This document shows, piece after piece, positions 54,097 through 64,000 of a stretch of DNA of 64,000 nucleotides. The translations under genes were made by a program, and so were the position numbers. Numbering within the stretch: position 1 is the first letter of the stretch; the number at the start of each line of letters is the position of its first letter. The notes below the pieces were generated by a model. It had not been told where the DNA came from, made no database searches, and worked only from the letters and a program-made list of their open reading frames with translations. The stretch is from Notospermus geniculatus (taxonomy: Eukaryota; Nemertea; Pilidiophora; Heteronemertea; Lineidae): positions 292,480-356,479 of the forward strand of contig NMRB01000220.1 of NCBI GenBank assembly GCA_002633025.1, written 5' to 3'.

Positions 54097-56796
54097 TAAG
54101 TCATTGGCGATTTCGTCGTTCTGAATGTCTAGACTGATCACCACCCGGGGGTATACGCGAGACTTTTGTGGATGCCATGCAACTAAAACGTTTTGAAAAG
54201 TATTCTTGGGAACAAGCGGGAGGAGAAAGCAATAAAAGCTATGGGTACAATTCAATGCATATTTCATTCTGATTCTCTTGATGACGTTCAGTTCGCAGCA
54301 TATCCATATGTTTTCTACTATCAGTTGCACTTGCATGGATTGCACGCTGGCGTTTGACTCTATCCAGTTTCATATTTGCAAAATGTAGGGCGTACAGTGC
54401 GTGAGTGTCTAAAGCTTCGTTCAACGTCTGTATATTGGCCATGGCCAGTCCAGGAAACATTTGGGGGCGTTCCTCCAAAATTATGCCGCGTCATTGCCGG
54501 ATGCGATGATATCAGAAATTTTAGTATACAGCATCGTCTTGATGTTTTACTGGTGTCGGATTTCAAGTGAAATCTTTCATCAACATCCACATCTGTTCTG
54601 CACCTCGAAGTAGTTAAAAACAACAGATACAGGTCTCATCCATTAATTTCGCTGGTGCATTCTCCCATGATTTTATACGCGGTGAACCAGAGGTTTCCGA
54701 AAAACTGCATTTTTGCCTTTTAGGCAACGTTTACGACTGCGAGATCATGTTGTTCACAGAATTTCGTCATATCTCAAATTTCTAGTGCATTTTTCACACA
54801 TCTCTGCCCACGTACAGATTTTTCTTTGTCGCTTCTAATGGCCTTTTAATGACTTTAACGTATCAGAACTTAGCACTTTGATCGCCAAAGTGAATGGCCG
54901 TGGTAACGTCGAGCGAGGATCGTTCAAAAGGCTTCCGCTGATGATTGATCATCTCGCATTGAAAGTATGGTAGCTCTCGCTCTGAGTGAAGTTCAGTTGC
55001 CAAATCAATCGTGAACATTCACTGCACTCTTGACCTCCAAGTCGTTTCGGCGAACATGCCTCTTGGCAGTCTAACTGCAGTTCATCGTCGGCATTAGCCC
55101 AGGAGCTGACACGTTAGCTCCATACGACCCGATATGAATTGGGATAACTTTGGAGAAAAAAAGCAAAGCATCATGTCGGTAAGTGGAATGGTACATGTAG
55201 CATCGAAAATTGCCCAATATCACAGTACGTACACGAATGTGTGGTCGCCATTGAGGGGAGTTCCTTTTTCCATTAAAAGCAAAATAAATCATTTGAAATT
55301 GGATAAAGATTGACTGCACGAGAAGAAGGCCACAGAAATGTGTCACGCTAGTCTTTATGTAATGATTTCAAATCGCATTGTCAGAAACTCTGGTCAACCA
55401 TAAAGATATTTCTGATTACACCCATCCATGTGGAAGCAACCTTCGGTAATTCCTCGACGGCAATGAAAAAAACAGCAAACGCAATGTTCGCAGTGAACTT
55501 GTTGAAGGAATGGGAGAGATTATATTTCTGTTCAAGTCATCATCGTTTGATTTGCAATAATTTCGTTTCATTTTATATCCTTTCGTTTCTTTTTTGTTTC
55601 TCTGAGCTAAAATTGGAAGTGATGTTATCCTGATCTGGATATTGCTTCGTTAGTCAATGATCGGTTTCTTGGGTACTTAGCACTGAAGCAGAAAATGACG
55701 TGACATTCTTTTCGTAGTTTATAGTAAGTATATCAGTAATACTAGTAGATACTAGTAGTATCTTTAGAAACGCCTACTGTAGGAAAGTCGTCGCTAATGG
55801 TAATCAATGAAATGTGTCATTGTCTAATTCAGTCTTATAATTAGTAGCGGAGTACAGATTACATTCGTCTGAGTTTCCCATCACTGGTAAACCTGATGAA
55901 AAAAAATATTCCAGAAGGCAGGAAAAACTGGCTGCATATCAACTTGATTGTTCAAAAACGAACTTAAGTATTTTTAGTACCCTTTTAGATTTTCGATTAT
56001 GGTATCAGCTTCCTTTCCGTTCTTCCAAGACTCATCTCGACATAAATGCGACGTCCCTTCAAATTAGCCTTGTCCTTCACTCCATTTGACATCGGGTCTT
56101 ACCATCAGATTGTCCTCTGTTGGATCATTTCTTCGCCGATGATAAGAGACCCTTTTTTTCTCATTTTTGCTCGATGTTCCGGTAAATCCTTCCCTGACAA
56201 AATGTCAGGGCTCATTTGTTACGGTCCCCGCATTTCGTGATGTTCATCGAGTGGATACAACATAATCTGCTGAAAAAAACGGGGATTGTTCACTTGAGCA
56301 CGAATTGGACGAACCAGTTACTAACACTCTCCTACTCAATATTTTGTATCTTATTAACTTTCATTTCAACAAGAGGAAACGTTTTGAAACCTTTAGCCAT
56401 AGATATTTATCAACACTTCAGTATTACTTCTTCTTGAACAGAACAAGGGCTAGGAGAGCGGTCCGCGAGAGGCGTTCGAGCTCTTGGCCAGGGACCCCCT
56501 GACGATATGCCTATAGAGTTAGAATCGTGATGGAGTTGGACATCCCATGACTGGCCAGTAGCGTGGATGTGGAGCGTGTCTCAAGCTGCTTGAATGTCGA
56601 GCTCGCGCGCGCAGCGCTAGCGCTAGTTAAGTAGGATATGACATGATGACTGCCCCTAAGTCCGAATGTTCACAAGTTTGAATTTTGCGAACGTCCTGCT
56701 TGGATGTGCTGTAACGAGCCCATAGGTTTGAGAAGGTTCGCCGACAATGCCAGGTTAAATGCAGATGCCTGTGTAACCCTTGGAAAGTTAAACTGG

Positions 56797-56926
56797 GTAG
56801 TATCAAAAATAGATAAGCGAGCGATTAATCCAAAATGGCTGCCTGGCATCGGTCTGTTTAGTCCGATCATGCTGAAATTTGCTCTACACATGAAGCTCGC
56901 TTAATATCTATTTTTGGTAGTATCTA
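56797..56926. mobile_element. Small MITE-like inverted repeat
   Basis: GGTAGTATCAAAAATAGATA then AGCGAGCG at the left is mirrored by GCTCGCTTAATATCTATTTT then TGGTAGTATC at the right. The interior AATGGCTGCCTGGCATCG is non-coding. Confidence 0.6.
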
Positions 56927-58507
56927 AATCTTGGAACGTTCCATAACTAAACCGACCTCTCAAAATAATTATTTTGTTGAATTATCTTCTTTGCGTTGTA
57001 GGACTTGTGAACTATTCGGACTTATGCGCAGCTATCATTTTATGAATGGCGTGATTTACATGTTTGCATCCAATGTTGACAGTGTGAGTGTGTTCCTGTA
57101 TTGAATCGGGTTTTCTCACGACAGGTGAAAGTCACAGTTTGATGCTAACAACAACGGCTGGTCGCGATACCACTAGCCTCAGTCAATCGTTGTGATTCTT
57201 CCCCTGCACACAATCCTTCCCGTTTGTTCCCAAACGGAACAGCCTTGCACTTCGACAGACGCATTGCTGCATCTTGGAAGCTTGGCCCTGCACCCAGTGT
57301 AGGCTCCTTATACACCGCGGCAATTTTGCTTATCCACCGAAAAAAAAAGATTTTGCTTTTGCTTTTGCATACAACGATATTCAATATGCAGTATGAGTGC
57401 AACTCGGGGGAAGGGACATGCAGTGTACACAGTGCTCTAGAAAGAAATAAGGTCTGGGTGTTGACACTGCGGCAGGAAAGACAGCAAAAAGCAATTAGTG
57501 AATCTAATCGGCAAACATAAACAAGAGGCAAGGGTAGGCTGAGCTGTCTCCGGTTCGACGTGGAGATGGGAGTGTCTCCTATCACTTTGGGCGCGGCTCG
57601 CATGCATGCCTGGCTTGACGTATGTTCGATGTTTTGCTTGTTAAAGATATGATGCACTTTTCCTTCCCACGCACTTCACCTTTCCCACATTTCCCACCCA
57701 ACATTACCACAACAGCACTAATGGCAATATCACCGGCGTGAAAAAACTATGATGGAATTTTCAATGACTTGAATAAAGAAGGTTGTCGGAACAATCTCTC
57801 GCTTCAATTAAACATTATTCACCCACGTTACGTAGTTTCCAATTGAGTATTTTCACATAGGTATGAAGTACGTGATTCTTCGTATTACATTACCCGAGAT
57901 TTAACGTTTTCTGATGATTGAATGGTGTTTTTAACCTTCCTCCGTTGGTCGACATTGCATGAGGTTCTTTTTGAAGATAGATACCACGAAGAACAAAAGT
58001 ACATTCTATATTTTTTGTTTCAGCTTAAATCCAATGTAAGAATGCAGAATGCCTCCACGTGTATTTACATGTACCTGCGAACATTCCTCCCTTTTTCAAC
58101 CCTGTAGCATGGACCTACATGTATATGAAATTGCGTGTGGGATAGTAACATTTTATTTCCACCAGTCAACATATAGGGCTTCTTGGAGCACATAACCCAT
58201 ACGTGCGTTTTTATTTCAGCTGAAATCCCTTATTCGTGAGAAACGATTTGGATTTCTCCTCATGCTTGACAATTAATCCTATTTTTAACATACTTCTCTT
58301 TGGCGCTCACATGCGATTCTGCAAACGGCTGGGTGATAAGTGGCAAATTTCAAAATGAAATCATTATCGCGGAAAATGAGTGTCGTTTTCTTGGATGCTG
58401 CTGACTTTATGTGCGTTCGTTATCTTAAAAGGAACTGGACATACGTCAGCGTACTGTAGATTCGCAATAAAATTGTATATCCAGTGTCTTAACGCCACTA
58501 ACATATC

Positions 58508-58653
58508 GGGCCAAATTCAAAAAGGGTGTTTAAGACTTAGACGCGTGTAACTTCGTCAAATGCATGGTGGAAGTATGTGCTTTTACATGTAGTGAAGTTA
58601 CACGCGTCTAAGACTTAATCGCGCGATGATCACCCTTTATGGATACGGCCCAA
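58508..58653. mobile_element. Inverted-repeat element
   Basis: TTTAAGACTTAGACGCGTGT then AACTTC is mirrored by GAAGTTACACGCGTCTAAG then ACTTAA. The outer ends GGGCCAAATTC / ATACGGCCC are weakly paired. It directly abuts the MITE at 58653-58792. Confidence 0.65.
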
Positions 58654-58792
58654 GGACCTTATTCACAAAGCTCCCGTAACTTTAAGGACACGCAAATCCT
58701 TTGTCAGGGACTAGTGATAGGTTTCCTGTAAATGGAAAATAGTTTACGCATTCCGTAAAGTTACATGTACGCCAGCTTCGTGAATAAGGTTC
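58653..58792. mobile_element. GGACCTTATTCAC-family MITE
   Basis: AAGGACCTTATTCACAAAGC then TCCCGTAACTTTA is mirrored by TAAAGTTAC..GCCAGCTTCGTGAATAAGGT then TCC. Confidence 0.75.
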
Positions 58793-59140
58793 CAGAATTT
58801 TTCCAAACAAAATAGGCCTACACCCCTTGGTGGATTTTTTATGTCAAGTAAATTTTGTACTACACTAAAATTGTCCACATACATGTAAGTAACAACCACA
58901 TGGTTCTTTTTGACGTCAATTTATTCCAAATTCAATGAATACAGTCAAATACAAGTACATACAAAAACCAAGAACTCAACAAGCTACCTTCTACATGTTC
59001 TACCTCCACCAACCACTTGGCACCAACTGACCATGCATTCCACAGTCAAACAATACAAAACACAACAAACATACCATTGCTCAGCCGAGTCACGGTCACG
59101 AACGCACACACGTTCCATTTACATTGTACATCATAGTACT

Positions 59141-59430
59141 GGGACCTCATTCACAAAGCCTTCGAAATCTATACAATAGGTGGGCAGTATTGTCGTATGG
59201 ACAATAGCTAACGCATCGGTAATGGCCTATACACACGATCCAATTTTTAATCCAATTTTTTGGAAATTCAGATTCAGGTGTAATGAAATCTGATGTTCCC
59301 GACACCAGATGTCCGCTTCAATGTATAAACCCGCATGTAGGCCTTTATTGAGCATATTCAGAAAATTGGATGAAAAATTGGATCGTGTGTATAGGCCATA
59401 AAGTTAAGAGGGCTTCCTGAATGAGGCCTT
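59141..59430. mobile_element. GGACCTTATTCAC-family MITE with a nested insertion
   Basis: The left piece GGGACCTCATTCACAAAGCC is at 59141 and the right piece AAAGTTAAGAGGGCTTCCTG then AATGAGGCC is at 59400-59430. They are separated by the element at 59223-59398. It lies 190 bp before the last receptor exon. Confidence 0.7.
59223..59398. mobile_element. Nested MITE (TGGCCTATACACACGATCCA ends)
   Basis: TGGCCTATACACACGATCCA then ATTTTT is mirrored by AAAAATTGGATCGTGTGTAT then AGGCCA. TAA on the left and TAA on the right are a likely 3 bp target duplication. A clean insertion into the host MITE. Confidence 0.75.
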
Positions 59431-59619
59431 TGAGAGTTTGGTCAGTTGTGTCGAATAAACATTGATGATGGAGATGAAAAATATATTACAGGGTTGTTCT
59501 TTTAATTACAAGAACTTTTGTGATCTCTGCATGTCTGTACATGTTGTGCTGGATGCCTAACAGATCATTATTTATGTCTCAATTAACTTCACAAGAGACT
59601 CGTTTTTATCTATTTCCAG

Positions 59620-59869
59620 GGAATATTCGGCAACACCGTACATGCGGGGCAAACCGCAGAACTCACGAGGCTCCACGATTTCCAAACATAGCATCGAGGT
59701 AAAGCCAATACGGAAGAAACACAGTATTACCAACAGTACATTTGTGTACCTGGAGAATGGGAAGATGGAGACGAATCCTTCGCCCCCACAACGGAAGGAG
59801 CGTGATAACTCAAACCCCTCCACTCCTCGAAGAGAATTTCTTGTCACCTATGTCATTACGGATACCTGA
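59620..59869 (+). CDS. GnRH/corazonin/AKH-type receptor, exon 4 (cytoplasmic tail)
   Basis: This encodes the last base of codon 382 and residues 383-464, then TGA. The acceptor is TCTATTTCCAG. The phase fits exon 3 exactly (AG + G = Arg), giving KRR-EYSATPYMRG. The tail is hydrophilic and Ser/Thr/Lys rich (NSRGSTISKHS, NPSTPRREF), suited to kinase phosphorylation and arrestin binding. Mammalian type I GnRH receptors lack such a tail; non-mammalian and invertebrate members have one. The assignment rests on phase, acceptor quality and composition, since tails are not conserved in sequence. Another last exon within the 13 kb intron cannot be excluded. Confidence 0.75.
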
Positions 59870-60854
59870 CCACGACTGCTCGCTAGGTGGAAGCGATTCA
59901 AATTGCGGCGTGGTCGCTCGAGGCCTTGTAGCATTGAAGACGACACAGACCTGGGTGAAGTGAACCAAGTGGATATAAACAACTAAAACTTCATCCAGTG
60001 GCAAAATTCCTGATAGAAAGCAGAAAGTCGTGTAGGCTACAGATAACATGGTGGCAGTACGAAATTTACCTTTCATAACGAAATACCTCACCCAGCTCTT
60101 CTTTACTAGGAACCTTCATGTACATGTGTATATTTCAACAGGCACCCAGCTAGGAGATTTGTTTGTTCGTAACTGTTAGATCTCAAGGTTGCCTCCCCAT
60201 TATGGCATGGGTTGGTACAGGTTAGGTTGCGACGACGATATGTTATGTTAGTTGGAGCAGCTGATTTCGATGATCTTCTCATTAATCATTCCGTTGGTAC
60301 TGCGAGCAAAACAGATTAAAGACGGGAGAAGCTTTGTGTGTGTGTGTGGACTTCGTTTGTATTCAAACAAAGACTTGAAGCATGTCGTTGATAACAAAGG
60401 ATTCGTTAGTCTACCATGACTGGTTGGTCAGCGTCAATCAGGGAAAATGAAACTCAAGAAATTCTCAATGTATAAGTAGTGCCGGATGTATGGGACCTGC
60501 CTACCTATTTCTGCTGGCACTGAAAACTTTCTGACGTGTAGTCAGCGATATGTTCACTTTGTAAATATCGTGGACCTATTGGTATGTACATGTAGATACA
60601 AGTGCATATATCTTTCTATCTTGCATGCAACGTGCAGTCTTGCCCACATAAACTACGCTGAATATGTGCTAAATTGGTCTTGTTTTCTGAAAAGACCATA
60701 TTTCTATTTTTGAGTTATATAACTCACTATTTTACTAAGTGGTTGAATCTGCACAATATGTCCGGTAGTTTTAGAAATTGTAAGTAGGCCTACATTCATA
60801 GTTGTCAATAACAGACTTTCCTCTTCTCAGCCGCAATTGTGTTGCTTTATGGGT
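59870..60854. other. 3' flank of the receptor gene, no further gene seen
   Basis: Presumably the 3' UTR followed by intergenic DNA. I did not find an unambiguous AATAAA close to the stop. Only short frames and a small (GT) run near 60335-60350 are present. Confidence 0.4.
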
Positions 60855-61101
60855 GGCGTCCACTAGAGCGCCGACAACATTAGGAAGGGTTCGGGAAGCA
60901 AATGTGTCATTTCGGCATTGCTTCCGCATCAAGTCCTATTGGTCGTTTTACCCTTTCCCGAACGTGCAGAAATGCCGCGAACTGTTCCGGAATGATAAAG
61001 ACAGTGAACGGAACCTTTCAAGAATATGCGGAGAGGTTGCCGAATGAATGCGGATTCACTAAATTTGCATTCCGCGTCTTGTCCGCGCCCTAGTGGACGC
61101 T
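60855..61101. repeat. Imperfect inverted repeat beside the second gap
   Basis: GCGTCCACTAGAGCGCCGAC at the left is mirrored by GTCCGCGCCCTAGTGGACGC at the right. Less exact pairing continues inward (ATTCCG / CGGAAT). Probably a MITE with decayed arms. Confidence 0.5.
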
Positions 61102-61107
61102 AGGTTT

Positions 61108-61465
61108 NNNNNNNNNNNNNNNNNNNNNNNNNNNNNNNNNNNNNNNNNNNNNNNNNNNNNNNNNNNNNNNNNNNNNNNNNNNNNNNNNNNNNNNNNNNNN
61201 NNNNNNNNNNNNNNNNNNNNNNNNNNNNNNNNNNNNNNNNNNNNNNNNNNNNNNNNNNNNNNNNNNNNNNNNNNNNNNNNNNNNNNNNNNNNNNNNNNNN
61301 NNNNNNNNNNNNNNNNNNNNNNNNNNNNNNNNNNNNNNNNNNNNNNNNNNNNNNNNNNNNNNNNNNNNNNNNNNNNNNNNNNNNNNNNNNNNNNNNNNNN
61401 NNNNNNNNNNNNNNNNNNNNNNNNNNNNNNNNNNNNNNNNNNNNNNNNNNNNNNNNNNNNNNNNN
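61108..61465. other. Assembly gap (358 N)
   Basis: Undetermined bases. The right edge starts exactly within an inverted duplicate (61466-61550 versus 61931-62014), which suggests a hairpin or duplication defeated assembly. Confidence 0.99.
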
Positions 61466-62014
61466 CACCGTGGAGAATCGGCAGCGCAGTAGCCGAGTTT
61501 TTCAGGTGGCAGCACTGGTATCCGAGTCGAACATGGCGGCTGTGTCACATATCGATGTGTGTGTTGCCGACTAAAACGCGAAAGATGGAGAGTTTCGGTC
61601 GAGGTGAGCGAATTTAAGTAAATTCGAGGATGATCTAGTGATAATTTGCAATAGAACACGCCGAAATATAGGTGCTGAAGGAGTGTTGTTTCTTTGTTTG
61701 AAGTGGAAATGTTCGTAGTGTAAGCCGGTTGTTTCATTGATCGCAGTGACCAGCTGGTGACACTTGAACGTTTCCACTTCAAATGTAAAATCGACTACGT
61801 AATTCCAATTAAGGAAGCTTTAGATTAATAGACGATAAACTGGAGGTCATCCTCGGCATGGTCTAAGCGTGTATACCTTTCATCTTCGGTACATTTGCTC
61901 CCTGCTTTGGAGTTGACATCTTCAACATTTGTGACACAGCCGCCATGTTCCGACTCGGATACCAGCGCTGCCACCTGAAAAACTCGGCTACTGCGCTGCC
62001 GATTCTCCACGGTG
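61466..62014. repeat. Inverted duplication with 85 bp arms carrying coding-like sequence
   Basis: 61466-61550 (CACCGTGGAGAATCGGCAGC...GTGTCACA) is mirrored at 61931-62014 with few differences, one of them a single-base indel (GAGTCGAAC versus GAGTCGGAAC on the same sense). The spacer is about 380 bp. One arm keeps a Kozak-like ATG and donor; the other is frameshifted. Confidence 0.7.
61945..62011 (+). CDS. Possible first coding exon of a gene running rightwards
   Basis: An ATG in a near-ideal context (GCCGCCATG) opens 22 codons (MFRLGYQRCHLKNSATALPI, LH). They end at a consensus donor CACG|GTGAGT in phase 1. Composition (Arg, Ser, Leu, no acidic residues) would suit a targeting peptide. The opposite strand (62007-61825) is also open and reads an acidic peptide, so the coding strand is not settled. 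The inverted copy at 61466-61550 is frameshifted. No second exon was identified. Confidence 0.25.
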
Positions 62015-63531
62015 AGTATGGTCCCATGGACGCATTGGTAAAGTTACGAAGGCTTTCTGAATAAGGCCTTTGAGACTTTGGTGAGTTGTGTCGATTGTTT
62101 CGGATAAAAGTAGGTCAATCTTCGCAAAAAATCATTCTTGGGCCTTGAATATAACCGTATGTAAAAAACTTGTAAATATCGTAAATAAAAAGATACTTGT
62201 CATACTCTGAAGCACAAGATGTTCATGCAACGTTTTCACGGTAATACCGCTGATTGAGGCTTGGGATTCGTTCGAAGTCATTTCGACCGAGAAGCTTGGT
62301 CGTTGTTGTGGCTACGATGACTAAATTGTAAATTGTAATGTAAATTGTCACTGCGTCACATGTGACGAACGATCCAGTCTAACGTTTCATGAACACCTAT
62401 GCAAATATTGGCTTCATCGATGCTCTGGGTGATGGATGAAATTGTTGAACTGTATCTTGTTGTTTTTTTCTGGCTGATATCGCGCTGTTTATCGAAACGG
62501 ATTTAATAAATTCGGTGTTTCATCACTTTGTTGAATTTCATTGATTCACCTAGTATACGTTCGTCCTTAGAAATCAGCGTTCTTGGTGGCCGCTACGAGC
62601 GCTAAGAACCGCTGATTACCTCAAGAATTTCAGAAATTAACTGATCTTCTCCAGCTAGCACCTCCTCGTCAACCTTCTGAAATTGTTTTCGTTCTCTTCA
62701 TCCTCTTGTTTGCCCGCCCCTAACCACATGTAATGAAGACCAAACAGTAGGGACGACCACTGAACAAACATTCCCGTGGAGAAGCTTCCATGAGACACGA
62801 CGTGTGAACTCGCTCAATCGGGCAAAATGTTAACTTGACTTATGATCATCGCTCGTCTCACATTACGCCAACAGGAGTTAATTTACCATTGAGTGAGTCG
62901 TTGATGATTAGATTGCCTTCAAATCAGCCTTGATTTCATTTAAATGATGAAGAACACAGGCTTGCCCTTACGTCTCGTCTATTACATGATGGTTCAACTC
63001 CACCTTTTGAGGTTGACGTTTTCACTACAACGGTCTCTGCTTGCATGGTTCCATTTTTTTCGACGTCCCCAAATGTACTTCTCGAGGAGACTTACCTCAC
63101 TGAAGTATGCAGTATAGATCTACATTATCACTGCATATCTTTTCTTTTCATAGGACATTGTCATCGTGTTTGACAACCACGGTCAAAAACCAAGGACATT
63201 TATCGGAATTCGATAATGTGAGGCTCTCCCACGAACCAGGCACTTGTCATACGTAAGGTTTCGATAAGTATGTAGTGCACACTGTCAACCTTGTCCGCGA
63301 CGATGAATGGAGCATCAAAAAGCTTTCTATTAGCTGTAACTCATTCATCTATCATTCAGAACCATCATTGAACATGAAAAACCACTTCTGTTCAATAACA
63401 TCTGATGAGAGTAATGATGAATTTACTTGACTAAGAACTATATGTAAAATTTCTAAAAAATTATAATTCTACTGATATCCTATTCTATCACATGGATACA
63501 AGAATGAGAAATACCATGAATACAAACATCT
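62015..63531. other. No gene supported
   Basis: 62036-62090 resembles the right end of the GGACCTTATTC-family MITE near 59400-59460 and the flank beyond it (AAGGCCTTTGAGACTTTGGT). The rest appears to be unique non-coding DNA. Confidence 0.4.
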
Positions 63532-63659
63532 GGGCCCATATTTTCAAAGCTGTTTTAACGCTAAAATGCATTTTAGTCCAACACTTGCATGCATATAAGC
63601 ATGCAAGTGCTGGACTAAAATGCATTTTAGCGTTAAAACAGCTTTGAAAATATGGGCCA
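63532..63659. mobile_element. Near-perfect palindromic MITE, 128 bp
   Basis: GGCCCATATTTTCAAAGCTG then TTTTAACGCTAAAATGCATT is mirrored by AATGCATTTTAGCGTTAAAA then CAGCTTTGAAAATATGGGCC. The centre is GCATGCATATAAGCATGC. The arms show almost no mismatches, implying a young insertion or strong gene conversion. Confidence 0.85.
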
Positions 63660-64000
63660 TAGTATTTGTGTTGTTTGAGAAACTTTGCCTTGTAATGCAT
63701 CCAACATCGGTGTTCAAGCAATCATTGATGAAGATATTGAGGTATGAAAACACAACAGTAGGCTTCATGTAGGCCTACATGTATTTACAACAAACAATAT
63801 ACATGTACCACTACATGCACATTGGCATTTGCAGACATTCCTCTAACCACTGTTTCGATTCATCTTTATAAATTCTTTCGTCCGCTGGAGGCCGCCACCT
63901 TTGATATGATGAAGAAACACCAATTTCCATTACGGTTCTTTCGCATCAAAAGCTTTGTTCCTGATTGGTTACCCGATTAGTCGTTGGCGGCCGAGTTTCT

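Larger units (their letters stand above)
46392..59619 (+). other. Intron 3 of the GnRH-type receptor (13.2 kb)
   Basis: Runs from GTCAGT at 46392 to CTATTTCCAG at 59619, in matching phase. It contains a PLE palindrome (47 kb), a MITE (48.2 kb), a palindrome array (52.4-52.9 kb), a TIR element (53.7-54.1 kb) and four small elements at 56.8-59.4 kb. In 48.35-52.37, 54.1-56.79 and 56.93-58.5 kb I see no supported gene or strong repeat, apart from a small hairpin at 52175-52225 (AAAAATATCTA / TAGATATTTTT). Confidence 0.8.

Noticed and set aside
60340-60352. GT microsatellite
   Set aside because: Only about six dinucleotides long, too short to be worth annotating.
61825-62007. Minus-strand acidic frame as a definite gene
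   Set aside because: It begins without an ATG, overlaps the opposite-strand candidate exon in an inverted duplication, and has no recognisable domain. Either strand could be the coding one, so it is not called.

Overview
The window is eukaryotic nuclear DNA from an animal. Coding exons are separated by kilobase introns with matching splice phases, and three rhodopsin-type neuropeptide or hormone GPCRs, a four-EF-hand calmodulin-like gene and a type II Golgi-type glycosyltransferase are present. Between them lies a very dense, nested layer of small inverted-repeat transposons and Penelope-like element (PLE) remnants. Gene content, repeat load and frequent ACATGTA-type words suggest a marine invertebrate, perhaps a cephalochordate, hemichordate, echinoderm or mollusc. 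The species cannot be fixed from the sequence alone. Two N-gaps (22052-22244 and 61108-61465) and a few single n bases show it is a draft assembly.

Layout. 1-3.9 kb is gene-poor and holds a PLE palindrome and a 1.2 kb TIR transposon with a nested insertion. 3.4-3.9 kb carries a repeated segment and a fragment with a RecQ-like Walker A motif. 3.97-7.03 kb (minus) holds three phase-compatible exons of a calmodulin-like protein; its introns contain a transposon and MITEs, and one intron appears to use a GC-AG boundary. 7-12.5 kb is MITE territory. 12.57-13.71 kb (minus) is a single-exon DXD glycosyltransferase. 13.8-17 kb and 19.3-26.3 kb are repeat-rich. Two paralogous intronless GPCRs lie on minus at 18.21-19.17 and 26.39-27.38 kb. 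The first is bracketed by directly repeated copies of a roughly 450-590 bp block.

From 28.48 to 59.87 kb the plus strand carries one gene in four exons (28477-29133, 44960-45161, 46106-46391, 59620-59869). Joined at consensus GT-AG sites in matching phases, they give a 464-residue receptor of the GnRH/corazonin/AKH-type family. Introns 1 and 3 (15.8 and 13.2 kb) host minisatellites, MITEs, a tandem repeat and a 0.9 kb PLE palindrome. 60-64 kb holds inverted duplications around the second gap, a possible first exon at 61945-62011, and a near-perfect palindromic MITE.

The genes form no operon-like unit. The shared theme is peptide signalling: three peptide-type GPCRs within about 42 kb. The most unusual structural signals are: (a) four PLE-derived insertions with 11-14 bp target duplications, three of them palindromic or nested, carrying a hairpin that resembles a hammerhead-ribozyme core; (b) a 560 bp hairpin made of two opposed arrays of a ~14 bp minisatellite; (c) a head-to-tail array of large palindromes at 52.4-52.9 kb; (d) MITE-in-MITE nests with visible target duplications and, in one case, empty-site copies in the same window.
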